A DNA stretch of 14,765 bases from an uncultured Clostridium sp. (GTDB taxonomy: Bacteria > Bacillota > Clostridia > Clostridiales > Clostridiaceae): assembly GCA_946575275.1 (NCBI GenBank), contig CAMNZV010000019.1, positions 1 through 14,765 on the forward strand, in the 5' to 3' direction. Within the stretch, counting starts at the first letter, position 1; every line of letters starts with the position of its first letter. Below are positions 1-7,380 of the stretch, piece by piece. The notes beneath the pieces were generated by a model. It searched no databases. It saw nothing but the letters and a program-made list of their open reading frames with translations, and was not told the origin of the DNA. A program made the position numbers and the translations under genes.

Positions 1-18
1 GAAAAGATTGAAGCATAA
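1..18 (+). CDS. rplU: 50S ribosomal protein L21, C-terminal end only (partial)
   Basis: The window opens in frame with five codons reading E-K-I-E-A followed by a TAA stop at 16-18. L21 proteins commonly end in a short stretch of this kind, and L21 is the standard gene immediately upstream of prp and rpmA in Firmicutes. The call rests on that context plus the fitting C-terminal residues; the rest of the gene lies outside the window. The prp start is only five bases downstream, so the two are probably translationally coupled. Confidence 0.75.
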   Translation, partial: EKIEA

Positions 19-23
19 TTCTT

Positions 24-395
24 ATGATAGAAGTTGAAATTAAAAGCCAAAATCAAAATATAATTTCTTTTAAAATCAATAATCATGCTTTAATAGGTCG
101 TGAAGCTATTATAGCTGGGGATGCCTTTGATATGGTATGCAATTCTGTATCAATTTTATCTCAAAGTGTTATTATAGGTTTAGATGATGTATTAAAGCTT
201 AATGTTAATTATGAAATCAAAGATGGATTTATTTCATTAGATATAAGTGATTTTAGCAAGGAAGAAATAGATAAGGCACAAGTTTTACTAAAAACCTTTG
301 AGATAAGCTTAGAAAGTGTAATTTTAGGCTTGGATGAAATGTTTGGAGTAAAAGAGGGAAATAAATATATTACTTTAATAAAGAAGGAGGTGTAG
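24..395 (+). CDS. prp: Ribosomal-processing cysteine protease Prp
   Basis: A 123-residue protein of the Prp (YsxB) family, the cysteine protease that removes the N-terminal extension of ribosomal protein L27 in Firmicutes. The expected catalytic pair is visible: His21 in N-H-A and Cys39 in D-M-V-C, followed by the conserved serine-rich stretch N-S-V-S. In most family members the residue before the histidine is Gly; here it is Asn20. Length is slightly above the usual 105-115. The gene sits exactly between rplU and rpmA, its normal position. No strong ribosome binding site precedes the ATG, which fits coupling to rplU translation. Its substrate, the cleavable L27, is encoded next door, which supports the function strongly. 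Confidence 0.93.
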   Translation: MIEVEIKSQNQNIISFKINNHALIGREAIIAGDAFDMVCNSVSILSQSVIIGLDDVLKLNVNYEIKDGFISLDISDFSKEEIDKAQVLLKTFEISLESVILGLDEMFGVKEGNKYITLIKKEV

Positions 396-398
396 GTT

Positions 399-701
399 AT
401 GCTAATTATGAACCTTCAATTATTCGCTCATAAAAAAGGAGTGGGTAGTACAAAGAACGGAAGAGATTCAGAATCTAAGAGATTAGGTGTTAAATCAGCT
501 GATGGACAATTTGTTTTAGCTGGAAACATAATAGTTAGACAAAGAGGAACTAAAATTCACCCAGGAAACAATGTTGGAAAGGGTAAAGATGATACTCTTT
601 TTGCTAAAATTGATGGAGTTGTAAGATTCGAAAGAATGGGTAAGGATAAGAAAAAAGCAAGCGTTTATGAAAAAAACGTTCTAGACCAAATAGCTGAATA
701 A
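399..701 (+). CDS. rpmA: 50S ribosomal protein L27, with Prp-cleavable N-terminal extension
   Basis: A 100-residue L27, a large-subunit protein whose mature N-terminus reaches the peptidyl transferase centre. The precursor begins M-L-I-M-N-L-Q-L-F followed by A-H-K-K-G. The N-L-Q-L-F/A-H-K-K sequence is the recognition site of Prp, with cleavage after Phe9. Conserved L27 motifs follow, such as G-S-T-K-N-G-R-D-S near residues 16-24 and I-V-R-Q-R-G-T-K near 45-52. A strong Shine-Dalgarno (AAGGAGGTG, 384-392) overlaps the prp stop region and sits six bases before the ATG at 399. The second ATG at 408 is too far from it. A hairpin terminator follows at 720-757, so this is the last gene of the ribosomal protein operon. 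Confidence 0.98.
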   Translation: MLIMNLQLFAHKKGVGSTKNGRDSESKRLGVKSADGQFVLAGNIIVRQRGTKIHPGNNVGKGKDDTLFAKIDGVVRFERMGKDKKKASVYEKNVLDQIAE

Positions 702-719
702 TTATTCTTTGTTTAAGAG

Positions 720-757
720 GGCTGTTGCACTAAATATTATTATGCAACAGCCTTTTT
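720..757 (+). terminator. Rho-independent terminator after rpmA
   Basis: A perfect 10-bp inverted repeat, GGCTGTTGCA (720-729) and TGCAACAGCC (743-752), encloses a 13-base loop and is followed by five T residues (753-757). This is a textbook intrinsic terminator closing the rplU-prp-rpmA operon. Confidence 0.93.
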
Positions 758-769
758 ATGCTAAAAATA

Positions 770-778
770 TGATATAAT
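770..778 (+). promoter_or_regulatory. Extended -10 promoter element upstream of obgE
   Basis: TGATATAAT at 770-778 combines a consensus TATAAT (773-778) with an upstream TG at the extended -10 position, 30 bases before the obgE start. No good -35 hexamer is present at 15-19 bases upstream, where the terminator T-tract lies, so an extended -10 promoter is the best reading. It lies directly after the rpmA terminator, as expected for the start of a new transcription unit. Confidence 0.6.
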
Positions 779-808
779 AAAAAAAAGATTTAGATTGGAA
801 GTGAATTA

Positions 809-2095
809 ATGTTTATAGATAAGGCTAAAGTTTATATTAAATCTGGAAGAGGTGGAGATGGCGCAATTTCCTTTAGAAGGGAAAAGTATGTTCCACTTGG
901 AGGACCAGATGGAGGAGACGGAGGAGACGGCGGAAGTATAATATTTGAAGTAGAGACCGGTATGACAACACTACTTGACTTTAAGTACAAAAGAAAATTT
1001 GTAGCTTTAGATGGTCAAAATGGTGGTACATCAAAATGTTATGGAAAAGATGCTGATGACCTACATATAAAAGTTCCTATGGGAACAATAATTAGAGAAG
1101 CTGAAACAAATAAATTTATTGCAGACCTTTCACATAAGGGAGAAAAGTACGTTTTCTTAACAGGTGGAAAAGGTGGAAAAGGTAATTGTAAGTTTTGTAC
1201 TCCTACAAGGCAGGCACCTGATTTTGCAGAGCCTGGTATGCCAGGAGAAGAAATGAATATAATCCTAGAGCTAAAATTACTTGCAGATGTAGGACTTTTA
1301 GGTTTTCCAAACGTAGGGAAATCTACATTTTTATCAATGACAACTGCTGCAAAACCTAAAATAGCTAACTACCATTTTACCACATTAAAGCCTAACCTTG
1401 GAGTTGTTGCACCAGAAGGAACAGAACCTTTTGTAATGGCAGATATTCCAGGTATTATTGAAGGTGCAGCTGAAGGTGTTGGGCTTGGAATAGAATTTTT
1501 AAAGCATATAGAAAGAACAAGACTTTTAATACATGTAGTTGATATTTCAGGAATTGAAGGAAGAGATCCCTTTGAGGACTTTGTAAAAATTAATGAAGAA
1601 TTAAAAAAATATTCTGTAAAGCTTTGGGATAGACCACAAATAGTAGTTGCAAACAAATGTGACATACTATTTGATGATAGTGTATTTGAAGACTTCAAAA
1701 AGAAGGTAATGGAGCTTGGATTTGACAAGGTATATAAGATGTCAGCTGCTACAAGAGAAGGTGTTGATGCTGTAATTAAAGAGGCTGCTACAATTCTTAA
1801 GAGCATACCTGTTAAGGAACTTGAAATAGCAGATGATGAAAGATATATTCCAAAAGAAAAGAAGTTTACTTATGAAATTAATGTTGAACATGGAGAAGAA
1901 TTTGACACATATTTTGTAACAGGTTCTTTTGTTGATAGATTACTTAATGCTGTAAATGTAAATGATGCTGATTCCTTAAGGTATTTCCATAAAGTTCTTA
2001 AAAATAAAGGAATTTTAGATGAAATTAGAGAAATGGGAATTAAGGATGGAGACATGGTAAACCTTAATGATTTTGAATTTGAATATATATTATAG
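809..2095 (+). CDS. obgE: GTPase ObgE/CgtA
   Basis: A 428-residue Obg-family GTPase that acts in 50S subunit assembly and links ribosome maturation with growth and stress control. Three domains are visible. The N-terminal Obg fold (about 1-158) has glycine-rich segments such as G-G-P-D-G-G-D-G-G. The G domain (about 159-330) carries the P-loop G165-F-P-N-V-G-K-S-T173, the G3 motif D-I-P-G, the G4 motif N-K-C-D and a G5-like S-A-A. The C-terminal OCT domain (about 345-428) is present. Length and architecture are typical for Firmicute Obg. The start ATG is preceded by a modest GGAAGTG site. It leads a plus-strand unit continuing into yhbY and nadD. Confidence 0.98.
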   Translation: MFIDKAKVYIKSGRGGDGAISFRREKYVPLGGPDGGDGGDGGSIIFEVETGMTTLLDFKYKRKFVALDGQNGGTSKCYGKDADDLHIKVPMGTIIREAETNKFIADLSHKGEKYVFLTGGKGGKGNCKFCTPTRQAPDFAEPGMPGEEMNIILELKLLADVGLLGFPNVGKSTFLSMTTAAKPKIANYHFTTLKPNLGVVAPEGTEPFVMADIPGIIEGAAEGVGLGIEFLKHIERTRLLIHVVDISGIEGRDPFEDFVKINEELKKYSVKLWDRPQIVVANKCDILFDDSVFEDFKKKVMELGFDKVYKMSAATREGVDAVIKEAATILKSIPVKELEIADDERYIPKEKKFTYEINVEHGEEFDTYFVTGSFVDRLLNAVNVNDADSLRYFHKVLKNKGILDEIREMGIKDGDMVNLNDFEFEYIL

Positions 2096-2107
2096 GAGAT
2101 AAAGATA

Positions 2108-2410
2108 ATGATTACAGGAAAGCAAAGAGCTTATTTAAGAGGCCTTGGGCAAAAGATAGACCCTATTTTTCAAATAGGAAAAAGAGGAATTGAAGATACA
2201 TTTATAATTCAAGTGGAAGAAGCACTAGAAAAAAGAGAAATAATAAAAATTAAGGTACTTGAAAATAGTGGACTTGATACAAGAGAAGCTTCTGATATGA
2301 TTTGTGAAAGAGTTAAATGTGAAGGAATTCAAGCTATAGGTAATAAAATAGTTTTGTATAAACAGTCAAAGAAAAATCCTAAAATAGAATTACCAAAGGG
2401 AAAAGAGTAA
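2108..2410 (+). CDS. yhbY: YhbY family CRM-domain RNA-binding protein
   Basis: A 100-residue single-domain protein of the CRM/YhbY family, which binds pre-50S particles and is implicated in ribosome assembly. The N-terminus M-I-T-G-K-Q-R-A-Y-L-R-G and the motif F-Q-I-G-K-R-G (near residues 21-27), which corresponds to the family GxxG loop region, are characteristic. The C-terminal part ends in a basic tail typical of the family. The gene starts 12 bases after obgE with an AGGAGA ribosome binding site at about 2094-2099 and runs one base short of the nadD TTG start, so it is co-transcribed with both. The obgE-yhbY-nadD order is common in clostridia. Confidence 0.94.
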   Translation: MITGKQRAYLRGLGQKIDPIFQIGKRGIEDTFIIQVEEALEKREIIKIKVLENSGLDTREASDMICERVKCEGIQAIGNKIVLYKQSKKNPKIELPKGKE

Positions 2411-2411
2411 C

Positions 2412-3023
2412 TTGAAAACCCTAGGGATAATAGGAGGAACCTTTGATCCGATTCATTATGGACACTTATATATTGCAGAGGTTGCAATATATAAGTTAAA
2501 ATTAGATAAAGTTATATTTATGCCAGCAGGAAGTCCACCTCATAAGGAAAATAAGAGGGTAACAGAGGCTTCCTTAAGGCTTTTAATGGTAGAAAGTGCT
2601 ATAAAGGACATAAGTGGATTTCAGGTTTCAAATTATGAAATTGAAGAAAAGGGCAAAAGTTACACATACAAAACTTTAGAATATTTTAGTACAGATAATG
2701 AGGAAATATACTTTATAGTTGGTTCTGATGGGCTAATAAATTTTCATACCTGGGAGGAACCAGATAAAATACTTAAATTATGTACATTAGTAGTTGTTAC
2801 AAGACCAGGCTTTAATAAAGAGGAACTATTAAAAAAGAAAACATATTTTGAAGATAAATATAATGGAAAAATTATATTTTTAGAGGTTGAAGGCAAAGAA
2901 ATTTCATCTACAGAAATTAGAAATAAAATAAAAAATAATGAAAATATAGAGAAATTATTGCCAAAATCAGTATATGATATTATAAATGAAAAGGGATTAT
3001 ACAGGGGTGGAAAATTTGATTAA
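2412..3023 (+). CDS. nadD: Nicotinate-nucleotide adenylyltransferase NadD
   Basis: A 203-residue NadD, the cytoplasmic enzyme that adenylates nicotinic acid mononucleotide to deamido-NAD with ATP in NAD biosynthesis. The nucleotidyltransferase signature G8-G-T-F-D-P-I-H-Y-G-H18 contains the HxGH ATP-binding motif (H15 and H18). The C-terminal I164-S-S-T-E-I-R170 matches the second ATP-binding motif ISSTxIR. Length is normal (190-215). The start is a TTG at 2412, which places the GGTFDP motif at the usual distance from the N-terminus. Candidate ribosome-binding purines (AAAGGGAAAAGAG) lie just upstream at the end of yhbY. The 3' end overlaps the preferred start of yqeK. Confidence 0.96.
   Translation: MKTLGIIGGTFDPIHYGHLYIAEVAIYKLKLDKVIFMPAGSPPHKENKRVTEASLRLLMVESAIKDISGFQVSNYEIEEKGKSYTYKTLEYFSTDNEEIYFIVGSDGLINFHTWEEPDKILKLCTLVVVTRPGFNKEELLKKKTYFEDKYNGKIIFLEVEGKEISSTEIRNKIKNNENIEKLLPKSVYDIINEKGLYRGGKFD
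3003..3010 (+). promoter_or_regulatory. Ribosome binding site that sets the yqeK start
   Basis: AGGGGTGG at 3003-3010 lies five bases before an in-frame TTG at 3016. It is the only good Shine-Dalgarno near the possible yqeK starts, and it argues against the longer reading from the ATG at 2986, which would overlap nadD by 38 bases. Confidence 0.6.
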
Positions 3024-3585
3024 CATAGAAGATGCTTATGATTATATTAAGGCAAACCTAAAGGATGGCAGATATATTCATGTTTTAGGTGTTGTAAGTG
3101 TTGCAAAAAAACTGGCAATAATAAATAATGTTAATGTAGAAAAGGCAGAAATAGCTGCTTTAAGCCATGATATTGCCAAGAATTTGTCAAAAAATAAAAT
3201 GTTAGAAATAATTAAAGATAATAATATTACTTTAGGTGAGAATGAAAAAAATACTCCAGCATTATGGCACAGTATAGTTGGGCCAATATTAGCCAAGGAG
3301 ATTTTAGAGATAGATGACATAGAAATATTAGATTCCATAAGATGGCATACAACAGGTAGGGCTAATATGACTACCTTAGAAAAAATAATTTATATTTCAG
3401 ATATGATTGAACCTTCACGGGTATTTAAGGGTGTTGAAAAAATAAGAGAAGAAACCCTTAAGGATTTAGATAAGGGACTATTACTTGGAATGGATCATTC
3501 AATTAATTATTTATTATGGCAAGGTAGCCTTCTTGATATACATACAATAGAAGCTAGAAATTACTTGTTGTTACATAGAAAATAA
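3016..3585 (+). CDS. yqeK: YqeK family HD-domain symmetrical Ap4A hydrolase
   Basis: A 189-residue HD-superfamily protein of the YqeK family, which symmetrically hydrolyses diadenosine tetraphosphate (Ap4A) to ADP using bound metal. The HD signature appears as H22 (in Y-I-H-V), H51-D52 (in S-H-D-I-A-K), H85, H111 (in R-W-H-T-T-G) and D129 (in I-S-D-M-I-E-P-S-R), the usual spacing for YqeK. I prefer the TTG start at 3016 because AGGGGTGG precedes it by five bases and it gives the usual family length. An ATG at 2986 would add ten residues with no visible binding site. The gene overlaps the nadD stop by eight bases, so translation is probably coupled. The nadD-yqeK pair is conserved in Firmicutes. 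Confidence 0.93.
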   Translation: MINIEDAYDYIKANLKDGRYIHVLGVVSVAKKLAIINNVNVEKAEIAALSHDIAKNLSKNKMLEIIKDNNITLGENEKNTPALWHSIVGPILAKEILEIDDIEILDSIRWHTTGRANMTTLEKIIYISDMIEPSRVFKGVEKIREETLKDLDKGLLLGMDHSINYLLWQGSLLDIHTIEARNYLLLHRK

Positions 3586-3617
3586 ATAAATCTAATCTAT
3601 GGTTGTGGGGTGTATTT

Positions 3618-5024
3618 ATGGATAAAAATAAAAGGGTACCAGAAACTGTTAGAAAAAAAAAGAATAGAAATCTTTCAGAAGAGGAAATAAGAAGGCGCAA
3701 AAGAATTAGGGCAAAAAGAGAATCGGAAAGAAAACTTTTAGAAAGACTAAACCAGGAAGATAGAGAAAAGGAAACTAAAAGTAAACCGAAAAAAGAAAAG
3801 GTATATAAATCAAATAATAAGAAAATATACAAAAAGATATTTATGGGAATAGCAGTAGTATTAGCTTTATTGATTCTATCTGGTATTTTTAGTATAATTA
3901 GCTTTTTTAATAAAATAGATAATACAAATGTAATTTCAAAAACTCTACCTTCAAATAATTCGCCTGTTAATATTCTAGTATTAGGAATGGATATAGGGGA
4001 TCCAAGTCAAGTAAATAACCAAGATATTAAAAGAACAGATACAATGATGGTTGTTAATTACAATCCTAATAGCAAAACAACAAAAATCATATCTATCCCA
4101 AGGGATATATTAGTTAAAGGCAATGGTGGTAACTATAAAATTAATGCTGCATATCAAAAAGGTGGAGAAGGCAAAGTTAAAGAAATTGTAGATGAAATGC
4201 TAGAAATAACTATAAATTATGTTGTAAAAATAGACTATGCTGCCTTTAGGGACTTTATTGATGCTATTGGTGGGGTAGAGATGGAAATTGATAGAAATAT
4301 GATTTATGATGATGAAGGGCAAAACTTGCATATTAATTTTACTGCTGGAACTACTGTACATTTAGATGGACAAAAAGCAGAGGAATTTTTTAGATGGCGT
4401 AAAAATAACGATGGCTCTGGATTTGCAAATGGTGACCTTGACAGAATTAATAATCAGCATAAATTAATTGAAAAGATAACAGAAAAATGTTCCAATATAG
4501 GATTTGCCTTTAAAATCCCTAAAATTTTAAATTCTATTGCAGAGAATATGGAAACTAACATGTCGGCTGGAGATATTATAAATTATGGTATGAAATCAGT
4601 TTTTTCATTGAAAAATGGGTTGGAAATGAAAACATTAGTTGGTACTCCTAAAACAATAGGAGGGCAAGATTATTTGGTATATGATAAGGAAAGTAATGCA
4701 GAAATTATAAGTTCCCTTTATTCTAATGCAAAGGCTAAAACTTTAAATAAAGAGGATGTCAAAATAATCATTTTAAATGGTACAAATGTAAATGGACTTG
4801 CATCACAGGTTAAAACAGATTTAAGTGCAGCAGGATATAAAAGAATTGATACAGGCAATGGTAATAAAATTTCTAAGTCTGTTATAATGACAGATGACAG
4901 TAAAATTAAGGATAATATATTAGAGTTACTTCCTAGAATAAGCAAATCAGATTCTAAATCTACAGATAGTAATTATAAAAGTTATGATGTTGTAATTATG
5001 CTAGGAGAGGATTACAAAAAGTAG
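3618..5024 (+). CDS. LCP (LytR-CpsA-Psr) family cell-wall glycopolymer transferase
   Basis: A 468-residue membrane protein. LCP enzymes transfer undecaprenyl-linked glycopolymers, such as teichoic acids or capsule, onto peptidoglycan. Residues 1-73 are very rich in Lys, Arg and Glu and are probably cytoplasmic. One membrane helix spans about 74-97, and the rest should lie outside. The LCP domain (about 115-290) shows V-L-G-M-D near its start, R-T-D-T-M-M, S-I-P-R-D-I and K-I-N-A-A-Y; near its end are F-R-W-R and N-G-D-L-D-R. A LytR_C domain follows (about 375-465), with the I-I-L-N-G-T-N-V-N-G-L-A motif. The ATG at 3618 is preferred: GGGGTG at 3607-3612 fits it, whereas an upstream in-frame TTG at 3603 has no binding site. 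Substrate cannot be read from sequence. Confidence 0.93.
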   Translation: MDKNKRVPETVRKKKNRNLSEEEIRRRKRIRAKRESERKLLERLNQEDREKETKSKPKKEKVYKSNNKKIYKKIFMGIAVVLALLILSGIFSIISFFNKIDNTNVISKTLPSNNSPVNILVLGMDIGDPSQVNNQDIKRTDTMMVVNYNPNSKTTKIISIPRDILVKGNGGNYKINAAYQKGGEGKVKEIVDEMLEITINYVVKIDYAAFRDFIDAIGGVEMEIDRNMIYDDEGQNLHINFTAGTTVHLDGQKAEEFFRWRKNNDGSGFANGDLDRINNQHKLIEKITEKCSNIGFAFKIPKILNSIAENMETNMSAGDIINYGMKSVFSLKNGLEMKTLVGTPKTIGGQDYLVYDKESNAEIISSLYSNAKAKTLNKEDVKIIILNGTNVNGLASQVKTDLSAAGYKRIDTGNGNKISKSVIMTDDSKIKDNILELLPRISKSDSKSTDSNYKSYDVVIMLGEDYKK

Positions 5025-5035
5025 GAGAAAAAGCT

Positions 5036-5941
5036 ATGAGTATACTTGAAAATAAAGTAGTAGACAAATATGATGGAGTTTTAATTAGAGAATACTTAAA
5101 GGAAGAACTTGGATTATCAACAAGACTAATTAGAAATGCATCAGTTGAAAATAGAATTCTTGTAAATAATAATCCAGTAAGAATGAGATATGTCCTACGT
5201 GAAGGAGATACTGTTATAGTTAGACTAGATACAAAGGAAAGTCAAAATATTAATCCTGAAAAGATAGATATAGATATAGCCTATCATTATGAGGATATTT
5301 TAATTGTAAATAAAGAACCTTTTATGGTAGTTCATCCAACTAAAAGCTATCAATCTGGTACCCTTGCAAATGGAATTTTATATTATTTTAAGGAAAGTAA
5401 GCAGGATTGTATTGTAAGGCTTGTAAGTAGGCTAGATATGAATACATCAGGTTTAATCATTATAGCTAAAAATCAATTTGCTCATATGGCATTATCAAAA
5501 GATATGAGTGATAACAATCTTAAAAAAAGATATTTGGCAATAGTTCATGGAAATTTTACTGAAAAGGAAGGAACAATTGATAAACCAATTTATAAACCAG
5601 AGGATGAAAGTGGAATCAAAAGAATTGTAGATGAAAGAGGTCAAAGAAGTATAACGCACTATAAGGTAATTAAAAGTTATAAGGAGGCTTCTCTTGTTGA
5701 ATGTCTTTTAGAAACAGGACGTACTCATCAAATTAGGGTACATTTAAGTCATTTAGGACATCCAATCTACGGTGATACATTGTATGGTATTTATGAAAAA
5801 GAAGATGGATTAATTAATAGGCAGGCATTACATGCTTATGGTCTTGATTTAAAATCTCCAAGAACTAAGGAAACAATTGAAATAAGATCAAAACTTCCAA
5901 GGGATATGGAAGAATTATTATTATCCTTTAGAGAAAAATAA
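5036..5941 (+). CDS. RluA family pseudouridine synthase
   Basis: A 301-residue RluA/RluD-type enzyme that isomerises uridine to pseudouridine in rRNA or tRNA; the exact target cannot be assigned. An S4-like RNA-binding domain occupies about residues 13-70. The catalytic domain carries the RluA signature S-R-L-D-M-N-T-S-G with catalytic Asp134. Further conserved stretches are I-V-N-K-E near 90-94, L-L-E-T-G-R-T-H-Q-I-R-V-H and G-H-P-I-Y-G-D. The ribosome binding site AGGAG at about 5023-5027 overlaps the stop codon of the LCP gene, so the two are co-transcribed. It ends in a hairpin shared with the convergent carboxypeptidase gene. In several clostridia rsfS follows the LCP gene, but it is not here. 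Confidence 0.94.
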   Translation: MSILENKVVDKYDGVLIREYLKEELGLSTRLIRNASVENRILVNNNPVRMRYVLREGDTVIVRLDTKESQNINPEKIDIDIAYHYEDILIVNKEPFMVVHPTKSYQSGTLANGILYYFKESKQDCIVRLVSRLDMNTSGLIIIAKNQFAHMALSKDMSDNNLKKRYLAIVHGNFTEKEGTIDKPIYKPEDESGIKRIVDERGQRSITHYKVIKSYKEASLVECLLETGRTHQIRVHLSHLGHPIYGDTLYGIYEKEDGLINRQALHAYGLDLKSPRTKETIEIRSKLPRDMEELLLSFREK

Positions 5942-5976
5942 AAGGTAAGGGCTGTCCAAAGTAGCTCTTACCTTTT
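5940..5976. terminator. Bidirectional terminator between convergent genes
   Basis: AAAAGGTAAGGGCT (5940-5953) pairs with AGCTCTTACCTTTT (5963-5976) over 14 positions, with one G-U wobble and a 9-base loop. An A-tract on one side and a T-tract on the other make it work in both directions. It overlaps the stop codons of both the pseudouridine synthase gene (5939-5941) and the carboxypeptidase gene (5968-5970, minus strand), a very compact convergent junction. Confidence 0.9.
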
Positions 5977-7260
5977 ATAATATTTAGAAATATTTTTTAG
6001 TTTTCTCTTATTAGCACGTCGCCTTTTCACATAAAGGATTCTTGCAAATAACAATATTAATATAGAAAATCCTAAAGCAATAATATATGTATTATCCTTA
6101 AATGCATCACTAGATTTTTCACTTATTGAAGGCGGGGGATTATAATCTTCACCACTAACTAAATTTACAGTATAATAAGGGGTTCCACCAATTGAAATTG
6201 CAGCAGTTGTAATTGTTTCGCCTCTAGCTATAGCATTATCTTTAGATATAGATGGATCTGTAAAATCAATTTTCGAATTAATTATATCTGTGTTCCCTAT
6301 TGGAACTGTATAGTAAACATCCTCACCAACAAGTAAAGGAATTTCTTTATCAGAATCAATTTTAAGATATCCTGCTATATCACCTTCAGAATATATTTTT
6401 TTAGATTCAAAATTATTGAAACCGTAGTCAAATATTTTATCAACATCACTATAAACTTGATTTATACCATCGCCTTTTAGAAAGGATGCAACATATGTAG
6501 TACCATTTTTTGTGGCAGAAATAACATTTGTAAATTTAGCTATGTTAGTATATCCCTTTTTAGAACACTCTGAATATTCATAATAGTATCTAGAATTTTT
6601 AGATAAAATATAATTATGATTATTTAAAATCCTTTCAGCACCATCAATTGTACTTGGTGACATAGTAAGGGTTTGTTGCATTGATATTTCTTTAAAATCT
6701 TTATTTTTAATAGCTTCTTTCATTATAAGGGCTAAATCTGTTGGAGTTGTATAATGATCTTCATCTGGAAGTCCACTTGGATTTTTAAAATTTGAATTTG
6801 TAGCACCAAGTTCTTTTGCACGTTTATTCATAAGTTCTGCAAAAGCTTCATTTGAACTTGATATATGTTCTGCTAGAACTTCTGCACAATCATTGCCAGA
6901 TTCTAAAATAAGACCTGTTAAAAGTTCACGAACAGTAAATTGTTCCCCTTCTTTAAGTCCGATTTTTGTTCCATCAACATAAGGAGGCTTTGCACCAACG
7001 GTAACAATATCCGTAAGTTTAGTGTTTTCAAGAACAACTAGAGCGGTAAGAACCTTAGTTGTAGATGCAGGATAATATTTTGTATTTGGATTTTTAGAAT
7101 ATACAATTTGACCTGTATTTGCATTCATAAGAACAACACCCTCTGAATTTAAATCAGGTGGACTTGCAGTTGATGCAAAAGTTGAAATTGTATACAAGTT
7201 TATAAATAGTAATATTAATATAATAGAACCCAATAAGGGTTTTAAATTCTTTCTTGTCAT
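5968..7260 (-). CDS. D-alanyl-D-alanine carboxypeptidase (S11, DacF-like) with atypical KKG motif
   Basis: A 430-residue low-molecular-weight penicillin-binding protein. Relatives remove the terminal D-Ala from peptidoglycan stem peptides outside the cell. A signal sequence covers about 1-30. The S11 domain shows S66-T-T-K69, with Ser66 as nucleophile, and S121-G-N123. The third motif, normally K-T-G, reads K234-K235-G236 and is followed by Y-T as in normal members. The common A-G after it is A-K. A C-terminal beta-rich domain (about 290-375) fits PBP5_C, and a membrane helix at about 392-411 precedes a strongly basic tail, so it is anchored at its C-terminus. The start has a GAGGT site seven bases upstream. 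Catalytic activity may be reduced because of the motif change; that is inference. Confidence 0.92.
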   Translation of the reverse strand: MTRKNLKPLLGSIILILLFINLYTISTFASTASPPDLNSEGVVLMNANTGQIVYSKNPNTKYYPASTTKVLTALVVLENTKLTDIVTVGAKPPYVDGTKIGLKEGEQFTVRELLTGLILESGNDCAEVLAEHISSSNEAFAELMNKRAKELGATNSNFKNPSGLPDEDHYTTPTDLALIMKEAIKNKDFKEISMQQTLTMSPSTIDGAERILNNHNYILSKNSRYYYEYSECSKKGYTNIAKFTNVISATKNGTTYVASFLKGDGINQVYSDVDKIFDYGFNNFESKKIYSEGDIAGYLKIDSDKEIPLLVGEDVYYTVPIGNTDIINSKIDFTDPSISKDNAIARGETITTAAISIGGTPYYTVNLVSGEDYNPPPSISEKSSDAFKDNTYIIALGFSILILLFARILYVKRRRANKRKLKNISKYYKR

Positions 7261-7289
7261 ATTTACCTCACAAATAAAATTACCTATTT

Positions 7290-7318
7290 ATTTTATCAAA
7301 AACTAAGCTATATGGCAA
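7290..7318 (-). promoter_or_regulatory. Promoter of the carboxypeptidase gene
   Basis: Read on the minus strand, TTGCCA (7313-7318) and TAAAAT (7290-7295) are separated by exactly 17 bases, close to the vegetative sigma-A consensus. The -10 lies about 30 bases before the ATG, leaving room for the GAGGT ribosome binding site. Confidence 0.7.
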
Positions 7319-7368
7319 TACCAGTAAATGTAAAGATTAAATTCGTAGAAAATGTTAATAATATAATT

Positions 7369-7376
7369 GAGGTGAG
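7369..7376 (+). promoter_or_regulatory. Ribosome binding site that sets the comEA start
   Basis: GAGGTGAG at 7369-7376 is followed after four bases by an in-frame TTG at 7381. It favours this start over the ATG at 7312, which would place 23 atypical residues ahead of the membrane helix and overlap the divergent promoter. Confidence 0.65.
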
Positions 7377-7380
7377 AATA

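Noticed and set aside
890..935. GGAGGA-rich stretch as a DNA repeat
   Set aside because: It encodes the conserved glycine-rich loops of the Obg fold and is explained by the protein.
1369..1806. Antisense open frame inside obgE
   Set aside because: It is complementary to well-conserved obgE codons, has no ribosome binding site, and encodes no recognisable protein.
2986..3015. Longer yqeK reading from the ATG at 2986
   Set aside because: It overlaps nadD by 38 bases without a ribosome binding site, whereas AGGGGTGG precedes the TTG at 3016 and gives normal family length.
7362..7367. TATAAT just upstream of comEA as a promoter -10
   Set aside because: Transcription would start within the ribosome binding site, and no -35 hexamer is at the right distance.
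7312..7380. Longer comEA reading from the ATG at 7312
   Set aside because: It lacks a ribosome binding site, overlaps the divergent carboxypeptidase promoter, and adds residues ahead of a normal signal-anchor; GAGGTGAG supports the TTG at 7381.
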